In this document: positions 51,491 to 61,664 of the stretch, one piece after another | Layout of the letters: every line of letters starts with the position of its first letter | Numbering within the stretch: the stretch's first letter is position 1 | NCBI GenBank assembly: GCA_963711065.1 | Contig: CAVQCO010000007.1 | Coordinates: 682,001 to 746,000 of the forward strand | Direction of reading: 5' to 3' | Origin: Bog-473 sp963711065 | Lineage (GTDB): Bacteria; Actinomycetota; Acidimicrobiia; Acidimicrobiales; RAAP-2 | DNA: 64,000 bases | The notes under the pieces: generated by a model | The model's input: the letters and a program-made list of their open reading frames with translations, nothing else | What the model was told of the DNA's origin: nothing | The model's database searches: none | Position numbers and translations under genes: made by a program

Positions 51491-52396
51491 GTGACGGGTG
51501 TGCGGAGCCGATTCGGTGCAGCCTGCGTCCTGGCGGCGTCCCTCGGCCTGCTCGCCCTGGCGCCCGCGGCGGCCGGGGCGGCGCCGGCGGCGCGGGCCGA
51601 CGCCCCACGGGTGGCGATCCCCGTGGCGCCCGGCCTCAGCTCGTCGGAGCACTCCGCGCTCCAGCGCGACGGCGCGTACGGCTCCCACCCCGTCCGGCTC
51701 CTGATCGTCGGCGACTCCATCGCCATGACCCTGGGCATGGGGCTGTCGGTGGGGTCCCAGGCCGGGTACGGCGTCTCCGTCTCCGATCACGCCGCCCTGG
51801 GGTGCGACCTCGACCCGCAGCTGGAGATCTTCACGTCCGGCACGGTGGGCCCGGCGACCCAGGGCTGCGCGGAGTGGCAAGGCCTGTGGCCCCTGCTGGG
51901 AGCGGCGGAGCGGCCCCAGGTGGTGGCGATCGGGCTCGGCCGTTGGGAGGTCACGGACCACCTGCTGCACGGGCAGTGGGTCCATATCGGCGAGCCCGCC
52001 TGGGACGGGCACCTGACGTCGGAGCTCCAGGACGCGGTTGCCATGTTCGGTGGGATTGGTGCCAAAGTGGTGCTGTTCACCATGCCCTACATCGACCCGA
52101 GTGACCGGCAGCCCGACGGCCTGCCGTGGTCGGAGAACGCGCCGGCTCGCGTGCAGGCCTACAACGCGCTTGTGCGCCGGGTGGCCCGCGCCGACCCGCG
52201 GGAGGTCGACGTGATCGACCTCAACCGGCTGCTCGGCCCCGACGGCGTCTACACCGCATCACTGGACGGGGTCGACGTCCGGCCCGACGGCGTGCACATC
52301 AGCCCGGCGGGCGGCCTGATGCTGCAGCAGGAGATCCTGCCCGAGGTCGATCGCATCGGCATGGAGAACGAGGCGGCGGCAAGGGCACACGTGTGA
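51491..52396 (+). CDS. Secreted SGNH-hydrolase-type esterase/acyltransferase
   Basis: 301 residues, GTG start. Signal peptide to about residue 36. Block I LLIVGDSIAMTLG with Ser76; VVAIGLGRWEV in the place of the GxND block; C-terminal PDGVHISPAGG with the Asp-x-x-His pair. This pattern resembles SGNH domains that add or remove acetyl groups on surface glycans. No acyltransferase-3 membrane domain is attached. The stop overlaps the flippase GTG by 4 nt, tying it to export of a glycan. Confidence 0.8.
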   Translation: MTGVRSRFGAACVLAASLGLLALAPAAAGAAPAARADAPRVAIPVAPGLSSSEHSALQRDGAYGSHPVRLLIVGDSIAMTLGMGLSVGSQAGYGVSVSDHAALGCDLDPQLEIFTSGTVGPATQGCAEWQGLWPLLGAAERPQVVAIGLGRWEVTDHLLHGQWVHIGEPAWDGHLTSELQDAVAMFGGIGAKVVLFTMPYIDPSDRQPDGLPWSENAPARVQAYNALVRRVARADPREVDVIDLNRLLGPDGVYTASLDGVDVRPDGVHISPAGGLMLQQEILPEVDRIGMENEAAARAHV

Positions 52397-53856
52397 CCGA
52401 GCCGGAGGCGGCCGAGTCACCGCCTGCCGAGGTCGTCGTCGAGTCCGTGCCGGCCGCGATGTCGCTCGCACCCAATGCGGTCGGGCCCAACCTCGGCGCC
52501 GAGCTCCTCCTCGACACCGAGGCCCGGCCCGGTGTGGAGTCGATGCGGGCCGGGTTGCTCCAGGCGGGGCCGCTGGCCATCGCCGGCGTGCTGGCCAACG
52601 GGGCCAGCGTCGTGCTCACGATCGCGTTGGCGCGCCTCCTCACGCCGCACAGCTACGGCGTCCTCAACCAACTGACGGGTCTGTACCTCATCCTGTCCAT
52701 GCCCGGGTCGGCCGTGGTCGTCGCCGTCGTGCGCCGGGTGACCCTCTGGCACGAGGACGGGACCGGTCACCTCGTCCGCCGCTGGGCGGGGCGCGTGCAC
52801 CGGCAGTGCACGATGCTGGTCCTGGCGTGGGCCGCCATCGTCTTCGTGAGCCGGCACGGCGTGGCCGTGCTCCTCAACCAGCAGAGCGGCGTCGGCATCG
52901 CCGCGATCCTGACCGCCGCCGCCTTCTTCGTGCTCCTGTCGCTCGACCGCGGCCTCCTGCAGGCGCACCGGGCCTACCGACCGCTGGCGGCGAACCTGGT
53001 GGTCGAGATCGGCGTGCGCCTCGTCGCCGTGCTCGTGCTCGTGCTGGCGGGGTTCGGGCCCTCGGGCGCCGCCGTGGGGGTGCTGATCGGCGAAGTCGTG
53101 GCGGCGGGCCACGCGCGCTACGCCGCCGTGCGGGCCTGGTCCGGTGGCCAGGCGCCGCACCTGTGGGCCGCCGCCGGCTGGCTGGCCGCCGTGCGGCCGG
53201 ACCCGGTGTTGGAGACGGGGACGTCCGAACGGCGGACCGTGGCGCTCGACCTCGCCGTGGCGTCGGTCTCGCTGTCGATGGTGGCGGTGCTGCAGAACGT
53301 CGACGTGTTGGTGGTCGGGCGGGACAACCCGGGGCAGAGCGGCGCCTACGCCGCGGTGTCGGTCACGAGCAAGGCGATCGTGTTCGGCGCGGTCGTGCTC
53401 GGGGGCTACCTGCTCCCCGAGGCCGCCATCCGCTGGCGCCAAGGGGGCCACGCGCTGCGCCAGCTCGCCGTCGTGCTCGTCCTGCTGGCCGTCCCGTCGG
53501 TGCTCCTGCTGGGCATCGCGCTGGCGGCGCCCCAGGTGCTGCTGGAGCTCGTCTTCCATCACGCGTACACCGCCGCGGCCGACGCGCTGGCACCGCTCGT
53601 GCTGGCGATGATCATGTTGAGCGTCTCGGTGGTCTTGACCATGTACCTGCTCGCGGTCGGCCAGCGCTGGGTGGCGTTGGTCTTGGTGGGGGGGGCGGCG
53701 GCGCTGACCGCGGCGGTCCTCCAGGTGCACGGGTCCCCCCGGGCCACTGCGTTCGTGGACCTGGCCACCCAGGCCGCAGTGCTGGTCGTGATCGTGGCGG
53801 GCTTCGTCGCGGTGCACAGGGTCCGGGTCGGGAGGCAGCCCGCAGGGCTAACCTGA
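52393..53856 (+). CDS. Polysaccharide flippase (Wzx/MOP-type)
   Basis: 487 residues from GTG 52393. About 12-14 membrane helices beginning at about residue 55 (LLQAGPLAIAGVLANGASVVLTIALARLLTPHSYGVLNQLTGLYLI), the characteristic opening of MOP-superfamily polysaccharide flippases, with a polar N-terminus of about 50 residues. It would flip a lipid-linked oligosaccharide across the membrane. Translationally coupled to the SGNH gene; a GT4 gene follows after 4 nt. Confidence 0.83.
   Translation: MTEPEAAESPPAEVVVESVPAAMSLAPNAVGPNLGAELLLDTEARPGVESMRAGLLQAGPLAIAGVLANGASVVLTIALARLLTPHSYGVLNQLTGLYLILSMPGSAVVVAVVRRVTLWHEDGTGHLVRRWAGRVHRQCTMLVLAWAAIVFVSRHGVAVLLNQQSGVGIAAILTAAAFFVLLSLDRGLLQAHRAYRPLAANLVVEIGVRLVAVLVLVLAGFGPSGAAVGVLIGEVVAAGHARYAAVRAWSGGQAPHLWAAAGWLAAVRPDPVLETGTSERRTVALDLAVASVSLSMVAVLQNVDVLVVGRDNPGQSGAYAAVSVTSKAIVFGAVVLGGYLLPEAAIRWRQGGHALRQLAVVLVLLAVPSVLLLGIALAAPQVLLELVFHHAYTAAADALAPLVLAMIMLSVSVVLTMYLLAVGQRWVALVLVGGAAALTAAVLQVHGSPRATAFVDLATQAAVLVVIVAGFVAVHRVRVGRQPAGLT
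53849..53854 (+). promoter_or_regulatory. Leaderless-type -10 hexamer TAACCT for the GT4 gene
   Basis: TAACCT ends 6 nt before ATG 53861 and overlaps the end of the flippase gene. The GT4 gene may thus be transcribed both from here and by readthrough. Confidence 0.35.
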
Positions 53857-53860
53857 GCGC

Positions 53861-55078
53861 ATGGTCGACTCCTCGGGGCACGTGGCCGCCGCGCCCCCTG
53901 GTCGCCCCGGGCCGGACGTGCGTCCCGATCGCGAGGTGCTGGCCGGCATCGCGGCGGAGGCCGGCCTCCGCCGCATCCACTTCGTGGCGTGGCGGGACCT
54001 CGACGACCCTGAAGCGGGCGGCTCGGAGCTGCACGCCCACAGGATCGCGTCGCTGTGGGCGGCCGCCGGTCTCGACGTCACGTTCCGCACCTCGGCCGTC
54101 CCGGGCGCGCCCGAGGCGTTGACGCGCAACGGGTATCGCGTGCTGCGGCGGGCGGGCCGCTACGCCGTCTTCCCGGGGGCCGCGTGGGAGGGCGTCCGCA
54201 TGGGGCACCGGCCCGGCGACGCACTGGTCGAGATCTGGAACGGCATGCCGTTCCTGTCGCCGCTGTGGTACCGGGGCCCGCGCCTGGTCTTCCTGCATCA
54301 CGTCCACGCCGAGATGTGGGGCATGGTCCTGCCCCCGATGCTGGCCCGCCTCGGCAATCTGGTCGAGCAGCGGATCGCCCCCCGCTTCTACCGCTCGAGC
54401 CGCATCGTGACGCTGTCCGAGTCCTCCCGTGCCGAGATCGTGGACCTCTTGGGGATCGGGGCCGGGCAGGTGACGGTGGCGCCCCCCGGGGTGGACGACC
54501 GCTTCTCACCCGGTGGCCAGCGGGCGGCCGCACCGCTGGTCGTCGCCGTCGGCCGGCTGGTGCCGGTGAAGCGGTTCGACGTCCTGCTGCGCTCCCTGGC
54601 GGAGGTCAAGAAGGACCACCCCGACCTGGAGGCGGTCGTCATCGGCGAAGGCTATGAGCGTCCCGCCCTGGAGCGGTTGCGGAGCGAACTGGGCGCCACC
54701 GAGTGGGTCGGCCTGCCCGGGCGGGTCGACGACGACGAGCTCGTGGCCTGGTACCGGCGGGCCTGGGTCGTGGCCAGCAGCTCACAGCGCGAAGGATGGG
54801 GCATGACCCTGACCGAGGCCGCAGCTTGTGGCACCCCGGCCGTGGCCACGGCGATCGCCGGCCACGCCGATGCGGTGCTCGACGGCGAGTCGGGGCTCCT
54901 CGTCGATGACCCGGACGAGCTGGCGGGCGCGCTCGGGCGGGTGCTGGGCGACGAGGTCCTGCGCAGCCGCCTGGCTCGGGGTGCGCTGAGCCGGGCGCGC
55001 TGGTTCACCTGGGACGCCACGGCGAGACGGGCGCTCGAGGCATTGGCGGCGGAAGCGACGCAGACGTCACAGGGCTGA
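53861..55078 (+). CDS. GT4-family glycosyltransferase
   Basis: 405 residues. GT-B fold: N-domain with IHFVAWRDLDDPEAGGSELHAHRIA (the GGxE/H acceptor loop), LVFLHHVHAEMWG, and RIVTLSESSRAEI; C-domain with VAVGRLVPVKRFDVLL, VIGEGYERPAL, and SSSQREGWGMTLTEAAACGTPAVAT, the nucleotide-sugar E-x7-E motif. Retaining, cytoplasmic or membrane-associated, nucleotide-sugar dependent. Donor cannot be told. Just before the oppositely oriented aftD-like gene. Confidence 0.9.
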   Translation: MVDSSGHVAAAPPGRPGPDVRPDREVLAGIAAEAGLRRIHFVAWRDLDDPEAGGSELHAHRIASLWAAAGLDVTFRTSAVPGAPEALTRNGYRVLRRAGRYAVFPGAAWEGVRMGHRPGDALVEIWNGMPFLSPLWYRGPRLVFLHHVHAEMWGMVLPPMLARLGNLVEQRIAPRFYRSSRIVTLSESSRAEIVDLLGIGAGQVTVAPPGVDDRFSPGGQRAAAPLVVAVGRLVPVKRFDVLLRSLAEVKKDHPDLEAVVIGEGYERPALERLRSELGATEWVGLPGRVDDDELVAWYRRAWVVASSSQREGWGMTLTEAAACGTPAVATAIAGHADAVLDGESGLLVDDPDELAGALGRVLGDEVLRSRLARGALSRARWFTWDATARRALEALAAEATQTSQG

Positions 55079-55138
55079 GCGTTCGCAGGTTGGCGGGGGA
55101 TCGTCCGCCCCGCGCCGCACAGGGGGCTCAGTACGAGC

Positions 55139-58100
55139 TCAGAGCTGAGTGACTGGCTCCGGGACGCGCTCCTCGTCCGCCCCGGAGCGGTCCGCACCGT
55201 CTGCGGTGTCGGCATCGGCTGCACCGTCGGTATCGGTTGCATCGGTCGCCTCGACTGCGTCGGCTGCGGTGCCCCCGCCGGCGGGACCGCCGGCATCTTC
55301 GGGACCCCCTCCACCGCCAGGACCGTCTCCGCCATGTCCTCCGTCGGAACCGCCGGAACCCTCCGCACTGTCTGGACCGGCCCGACCACCTGTTCCGGCT
55401 CGCCGAGCGCGCCGACCGGGCAGCCTCTTCGTCCGCAGGCCGAAGGCGCTGATCACGCCGTCGGCGAGGAGCAGTGCCATCCCGATCCAGACCAGGTTGC
55501 CGGCGTGCACGAATACCCCTGCCCAGTCGGACCCGGGTGCGTAATGATGGATTTGCTGGCCCCGGATGACGTTGAGCGCGCCGGCGACGATGAACCCGAG
55601 TGCGCCCACCGTGGCGACGACGCGGGCCCAGGGCAACAGGAGCCCCACCACCACGACACCACCGACCGCGAGCGCCGCCGCGCCGGGGAGGACGAGCGAC
55701 GCCACCCCGGCCGTCACCGCACCGATGACGAGCGAGCGCAGGATGGTCAGGGGACGAGCGGAGAGGCGCACTGCGGGGTCACGTAGGAAGGGAAGCGTCA
55801 GGGCAGGGGAGTCGAAGGGTGCTGTCGGCCATTTGGGCGCGTCCGGCCCGGCCGGCCCGCGCAGGCGGCGGGGCAGGCGGGCGCGCAGCCACCGGCGTGA
55901 CCGCGTCGGCAACAACGCCAGCAGGAGGCAGAGCGCCAACGTGGCGGCGGACAGCGCAAGGGCGCCCCACACCTCTTTCTGGGGTGTCCAGGTCAACGTG
56001 ACCGTGAAGTCGGACCCGCCGAGCGCGTGCAGGTCGGCCGCCGTGACCTGCCATCCGTTCGCGAAGCCGTCGGTGAGCTGTGAACGACCGAGGTCGACGG
56101 CGCGCGCGCTCGACGGCGCGTTGGGTGCCGGCTGCGCGACCGCCTGCCACCCCTTGTTGACGCTTTCCCCGAGCACGAACTGGAACGGTTGGGTCGCACC
56201 GGTCACCTTTGCCGTCTGCGTGTCGATGTGGCTGGAGGTCTGGGTGACCGTCGGGGCGGAGCCGGGCTGGGTCGCCGACAACACCGGGGTGCCCTGCGCA
56301 GTGGGGAATCCGCTCGAACCGGTCCTGCCACCGGCGGCGGAATCCAGCGTGAGCTGGTCGAGATCCCATCCGGTGCAGGTCTGCGGCTCCGATGAGCAGG
56401 TCGTGTTGTGCCCTGCCGCCGTCTCGACCACGTGGGTGCCGGCGCCCAGGGTGATGCCACCGGCGTCAGGGCCGCAGGGGACCACCTGCACCTCGGAGCC
56501 ACTGAGCGCCTGCTGCGTGGTCCCGACGATCTTCACGTCGATCGGCTTCCCGTCAATGGTGAGCAGGTTCCCGACGCAGTTGCCCGGGAGCTGCGCGGGC
56601 GTCGGCGCCGACGTCACGCCGGGGAAGCCGATCTCGGCGATCCCGAGCGGCAAGGCCAGGGGTCCCGACGAGTAGTAATTGCCGGCGGACTCGGCGCGTA
56701 CCGTGTCGAAGGTGACCACGAAGTGTGAACCGGTGATCGGTGCGAAGGGCACGGGCACCGTGTTCGTCGCCCCCGGGACCGTCGAGTCGGCGATGGCCGG
56801 AAGGGTGACCTTGCGCACCTGGAGGCCCGAGGTGATCGTCATGGTGGTGGGCACCGAGTGCCGGCCGTCGGCGATCACCTGCAGGTTCAGCTGGCTGAAC
56901 GTGTGGTCGCCCTTGAAGTCGTACGTCAGGTTCGCCCCGTTCTGGGCGGCGATGCCCAGGCCCGGCTGCCACGCGGTGCTCGAGTTGCCGTCGAGTGTGG
57001 TCGATGCGGTCGCGTTGAGGTCGCCCGGGAGCCGCCCCGAGGAGTACGCCGCGATCTCACCCCCCGCCCCTGACGTGGAACGGCCGACAAGACGGTCGAT
57101 CTCGTCGTCGGCGATGAGCGCGGACAGGCTGGCGCTGCCTGCGAGGGTGAACGCGCGGGCGGTCGGGAGCGTGAACTGTCGCGAAATGGTTGTCTCGGGA
57201 TCGTCGCGGGGCGGGTACTGCGACTCCCGCTCGCGGGTCATGACGACCGTGAGGCGGTCGGTCTGCGAGGCTGCCCCGAGGCTGCTGAGCATCTGAGTGG
57301 GCATGTCGATCACCTGGCGCACCGTCTGCCCGGGGATCTCGACCTCGGAGAAGCCGACGGCTGCGGCGGAGTGAAAGTCCTGGTGGTCGTTGGTCGTGCT
57401 GTCGATGGTCACGCGCAGCGCGTGAAAGGACCGGGTGGGAAAGGTGAGCGTCTGCCCGGTCTCCGCGTGTGAGGCGTTCGTGAGCTGGAAATGTTCCGGG
57501 TCCTTCCCGTCGAACGTCACGGTGACGGAGGAGATCCAGCGCGAGCGATCGCCCCGCTGGGGTTGGACGAGCGTGATGTGGTTCGTGGTGACGGTGTTCG
57601 CGAATTGCGCCTGCCACCACTGGCCGGCCGGGTCGGGGACGAAGGTGCCGGTGATCCAGGCTGTGTCGAAGTCGTTGTCGATGGCGCTGCTGGCGGCGTA
57701 CTCGGGGTTGTAGGTGATGCCGTTTCCGTAGCTGCTGGCCGTGATGTTGACCGCTCCGCTCGTACGACGCCACCGTCTTGCTGCTGAGCCCCGCATCGGG
57801 GAAGAGCTCGATCGGGCTGTCCCTCGGGTCGGTCTTGGCAGGATCGTCGCTCGGGGTCTCGGTGAAGCCCGCGTTCGCCGTCATGGAGGCCCACTGGAAG
57901 GCCTGCTTGCGGTTGGTGTCGGTGAGCACGAGCTGCGCGCCCTGGCCGGCCAGTTGGCGGAGCCGCGAGGGATCGCCGGCCAGGGTGCCCGCGTAGTAGA
58001 TGGAGTTGTCGTTGTTGAGCTGCCCCAGGCCGGCCAGGTTGTTGAGCGCGGTGGCATCGCCTTCCACCACGACGGCACCCGTGTCGGATTCGGCCCGCAG

Positions 58101-59976
58101 CAGGGGGCGGGGGTTGGACACCGTGTAGTCCACGAGCGGATTCGGCCAGGCCAGGTTGGCCGGGGCGGCCAGGTCTGCCTCGTTGAGCGTCGAGTAGGTC
58201 GAGACGTTGGGGCGGGGGGATCCGAACGAGGTCGGGTCGGAGAGGCCCAGTGGGGTCTGGCCGAGCACCTGGGCCAGCAGCTGAGGGTGCGGCACGCCGT
58301 AGTGCTCGTACCGCTGGTCGTACTCGACCAGGACGTCGCCGGCACCCATGAGGCGCGCCATCGGTGCCAGCGCGTTCGTGTTGGCGGTACCGTCCTGATA
58401 GGGACCGTCCACGGCGAAGAGCGTGTCGGCCGTGGCGATGGAGCCCATGATCTGTTGCTCCCGGGTGACGAAGCTGCGGTTCAACAAGGCCGGCTGGGGC
58501 GTGTCCACGGTGTTCCCCCACCGGTCACTGGCGAAGTCGTTGCCAGGGATGGCGAACACCCGCGTCCCCTGGTGGGTCGCGTTCAGGTGTGTGATCGCCG
58601 CCAATTGGTAGGACGGGAGCGAGGCGGTTTGGGTGAGGGAGCCCGCGGAGACGGCGTCGCCGTTGAACATGGAGGGGTTGTTGGCCACGACCAGGCCGGC
58701 GACGAGGAGAGCCGTCGTGATCCCGACGATGGAGAGCCGCCGCCACAGCGCGTTGAGTGCGCTGCCGAGGAGCATGGCGAGCGCGAGGAGCACGACCGGC
58801 GTCGCCCGATCGGTCGAGCGCAGAGCCAACCCGGCCGTGGTGTTCGTCATGAAGTCCTTGAGGACGCCCCCGATCCGCGTGGGGTCGCTGTACGGGAAGG
58901 GCCCGACCGACAGCACCATGCCGAGGAAGAGGAGGACGAGGAAGAAGGAGCGCTCACGCCAGCGGACGAACGCGGCGGAGACGAGCGCGAGCACGGGTAT
59001 GGCATAGGACGTCACCAGCAAGCTGATCTGCTGGGTGAAGCGAACGGCCGCGCTGGTCCACGCCCCGAGGTGGTCGGAGCCGTAGAAGTACCAGTAGCCC
59101 AGGCCCCGTAGGATCTCGGACGGGTTGGAGGTTTGCGACGTCGACGAGACGGTCTCCGTGTACTTGAGGACGTTGACGCCGTACGCCGCCTCCACCTCGA
59201 GCCCCGCCATCCACCAGAGGCACGCCCCCAACGTCAACACCACGATGCGCAACCCCGTCGCCAGGGCGTGACGCCAGGTGGACTCGCGCAGCACGACGAC
59301 GGCGTAGAGGAGCCACAGGATGGGCGCCACGGCGACGTAAATGATGGAGCTCGCGTTGATGCCGCTCACCAGTGCCACGACGATGGCGAAGAGGGCCGGC
59401 TCGCGCCAGCCGCCCCGGCGCAGGGCGACGATCGTGAACGCGAGCATGAAGGGCAGGCCCGCCCACGGCAGGAGGATGACGGAGATGCGCGCCGCGGTAC
59501 TGGAGGAAGTAGGGCGAGAGCATGTAGGCGGTCGCCGCCGCAACCGGGCCCGGACCGCGCAGGCCCATCACGCGTGAGAGATAGAGGATGCCCGCGCCCG
59601 CGGCGAAGAGGATCGATCCCAGCCAGAGCCTCTGGGCCATCCACACCGGCACATCCAGCAGGTGGAGGACCACGAAGAACGGCCCCATCGGCAGCAGGTA
59701 GCCGATGTACTCGTGCGTCACCGTGCCGAGCGCGACCGTCGGGTTCCACATGAAGGGGACCTGACTCAGGAAGCGGACCGGGTCGAGATACAGATAGGTC
59801 TTCGTGTCCGGAGTGACGACACCGGGCCGTACCGCCAACAGTGGTGCGTAGGCCAGTGCCGCGAGCACGGCGATGCCACCCCAGAGCCAGCCGCGTCCCT
59901 CGGGCCCGGTCCCGTCGGGTTTCTTTCTGATGGCGTGCCGCCCCCGAGGGGCGGTGGAAATGGTGGTTGTGCTCAT
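55139..59976 (-). pseudogene. AftD-like alpha-(1->3)-arabinofuranosyltransferase, two frameshifts
   Basis: Three overlapping frames make one protein of about 1610 residues; mycobacterial AftD is about 1400. The N-terminal frame (ATG 59976) starts the GT-C domain (VTPDTKTYLYLDPVRFL, MWNPTVALGTVTHEYIGYLLPMGPFF). At about 59494-59498 an extra base moves to AARISVILLPWAGLPF and the remaining helices, with a conserved GINASS loop. At about 57755-57765 a second break leads to GAVNITASSYGNGITYNPEYA, a discoidin/CBM-like module, followed by more beta-rich modules and four C-terminal helices. The tail is Gly/Asp-rich low complexity. AftD adds alpha-1,3 arabinofuranose branches in mycobacterial arabinan. 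A TACACT hexamer (60015-60010) precedes the start. Confidence 0.8.
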
Positions 59977-60057
59977 GCAGAAAGTCGTGGGCTCAAAGGT
60001 CCGCCCGGTAGTGTAAGCAGCCAACGCCATCCGGGCGTGTCAGGAAGGGATCTGCAC

Positions 60058-60909
60058 ATGCCCAGCAGCACTAAAGGCAGGTTGACGGGTGAGCGGCCTC
60101 TGCTGGGCATCACCCCGGACTCCTTGCTGGCGCTGCACGAGGCCGGGTACCGGATCGTCCGCGAACGTATCGGCAGTGGTCGGATTCTGGACGTCGGGTG
60201 CGGCCACGGGTTCGAGTCCGTCCGCTTCCTGGCGCCGGGGCGCGAGGTCGTCGGTATCGACTACTCGTCCGAGGCGGTCGCCGCCGCGTTGGCCAACTAC
60301 GGTTCCCGGGGGCTGAGCGTGGCGCAGATGGACGCGTTGGCGCTCGGCGTCCGCACCGGCAGCTTCGACGGGGTGTGCTCGTCCCACCTCATCGAGCACT
60401 TCACCGACCCGGAGCCGCACGTGGCCGAGCTCGCTCGTGTGGTCCGGGACGACGGCGTGGTGTGCATCCTCACCCCGAACAAGACGGCCGACTTCGAGAA
60501 CCCGTTCCATCTGTACCTCTTCGACCGCGACGACCTGCAGGCGATGCTCGGGCGCCACTTCGGCGACGTGCGGCTGCAGGGGCTCGACACCGTCGAGGAG
60601 GTCAAGGCACATTTCGAGGCTCGCCGGAAGAAGGCGGCCAAGCTCTTGAAGTTCGACGTGCTCGACCTCCGCCACCGCATGCCGCACTCCTGGTACGTGT
60701 GGGCGTACACCCGGCTCCTGCCGCTCGCGTACAAGATGCTGGCCAGGGAGGAAGTCGGCGGCGTGACCGGCATCACGGCCGACGACTGGTTCGTGACGGA
60801 CGATGTCGACGGCTCCACCCCGCTGCTCTTCGCAGTGGCGCGGAAACCCCGAAGGGTCGAGCCCGCGCAGTCCGTCGGTGCCAACGCCTCCACCCCGGTG
60901 AGGACCTGA
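60058..60909 (+). CDS. Class I SAM-dependent methyltransferase
   Basis: 283 residues, ATG preceded by AGGAAGGG at 8 nt. SAM motif I ILDVGCGHGFES (about 43-54), acidic motif II VVGIDYS, motif III GVCSSHLIEHFTDPEPHVAELARVVRDDG. The C-terminal part (FDVLDLRHRMPHSWYVWAYTRLLPLAYKM) has an amphipathic segment and may bind membrane. Probably methylates a glycan or lipid acceptor, as the surrounding locus suggests. Divergent from the aftD-like gene; overlaps coaE by one base. Confidence 0.85.
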   Translation: MPSSTKGRLTGERPLLGITPDSLLALHEAGYRIVRERIGSGRILDVGCGHGFESVRFLAPGREVVGIDYSSEAVAAALANYGSRGLSVAQMDALALGVRTGSFDGVCSSHLIEHFTDPEPHVAELARVVRDDGVVCILTPNKTADFENPFHLYLFDRDDLQAMLGRHFGDVRLQGLDTVEEVKAHFEARRKKAAKLLKFDVLDLRHRMPHSWYVWAYTRLLPLAYKMLAREEVGGVTGITADDWFVTDDVDGSTPLLFAVARKPRRVEPAQSVGANASTPVRT

Positions 60910-61586
60910 TGTTGGCGGTCGGACTGACGGGCGGCATCGGCTCGGGCAAGTCCGCCGTGGCCGACCTCCTCGTGGCACGCGGGGCGGTCCTCATCGACGC
61001 TGACCAGGTGGCACGAGACGTGGTCGCTCCCGGCGGACCGGCCTACCAGCCGCTCATCGACCGGTTCGGGCCTGGGATCGTCGCCGCCGATGGCACCATT
61101 GACCGTCCCGCGTTGGCCGCGGTGGCCTTCGCCGACGAGAAGAGCCGGCTCGATCTCAATGACATCACGCACCCGGCCATCGGTCTCGCCATGATCGCGG
61201 CGCGTGATGCCCACGAGGGGACCGACGACATCGTGGTGCTGGCCATCCCGCTGCTGAAGGCCCTGCACCGCGAGACGGTGCGGCTCGACGACGTGGTGGT
61301 GGTCGACTGCCCGACCGATGTCGCGCTCGAGCGGCTGCTCAGCCAGCGCGGGTTCGACCGCGCCGATGCCGAGGCGCGCATCCGCTCGCAGATCTCACGG
61401 GAGGAGCGCTGCAAGGAGGCTGACTTCGTCCTCGACAATTCGGGTGACCGGGCCGCGCTGGAGGCGAAGGTGGCCGGGCTCTGGGATTGGTTGCAGGCGG
61501 AAGCCGCCCGGAAGCAGGCATGCGCGGGCACGGCAGGACCGGTGAGCTCCGGCGCGGACACCGGGCGCATCGCACGTCCCGGGTAG
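60909..61586 (+). CDS. coaE: Dephospho-CoA kinase
   Basis: Last step of CoA synthesis. 225 residues. P-loop GLTGGIGSGKS (6-16), LIDADQVARDVV, DFVLDN near 180, and the LID with RLLSQRGFDRADAEARIRSQ. ATG 60909 gives the standard N-terminus MLAVGLTGGIG and a TGATG overlap with the methyltransferase. The C-terminal 30 residues are low complexity beyond the catalytic core. Adjacent placement to uvrB in actinobacteria is common. Confidence 0.95.
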   Translation: MLAVGLTGGIGSGKSAVADLLVARGAVLIDADQVARDVVAPGGPAYQPLIDRFGPGIVAADGTIDRPALAAVAFADEKSRLDLNDITHPAIGLAMIAARDAHEGTDDIVVLAIPLLKALHRETVRLDDVVVVDCPTDVALERLLSQRGFDRADAEARIRSQISREERCKEADFVLDNSGDRAALEAKVAGLWDWLQAEAARKQACAGTAGPVSSGADTGRIARPG

Positions 61587-61664
61587 TTTCGGGGGCCCCT
61601 CTCCGGTTCCCGGTCGTGTGGCCGGCGAAGCGGAAGGCCGGCGTCGATCGGCAATACTTGCCAC

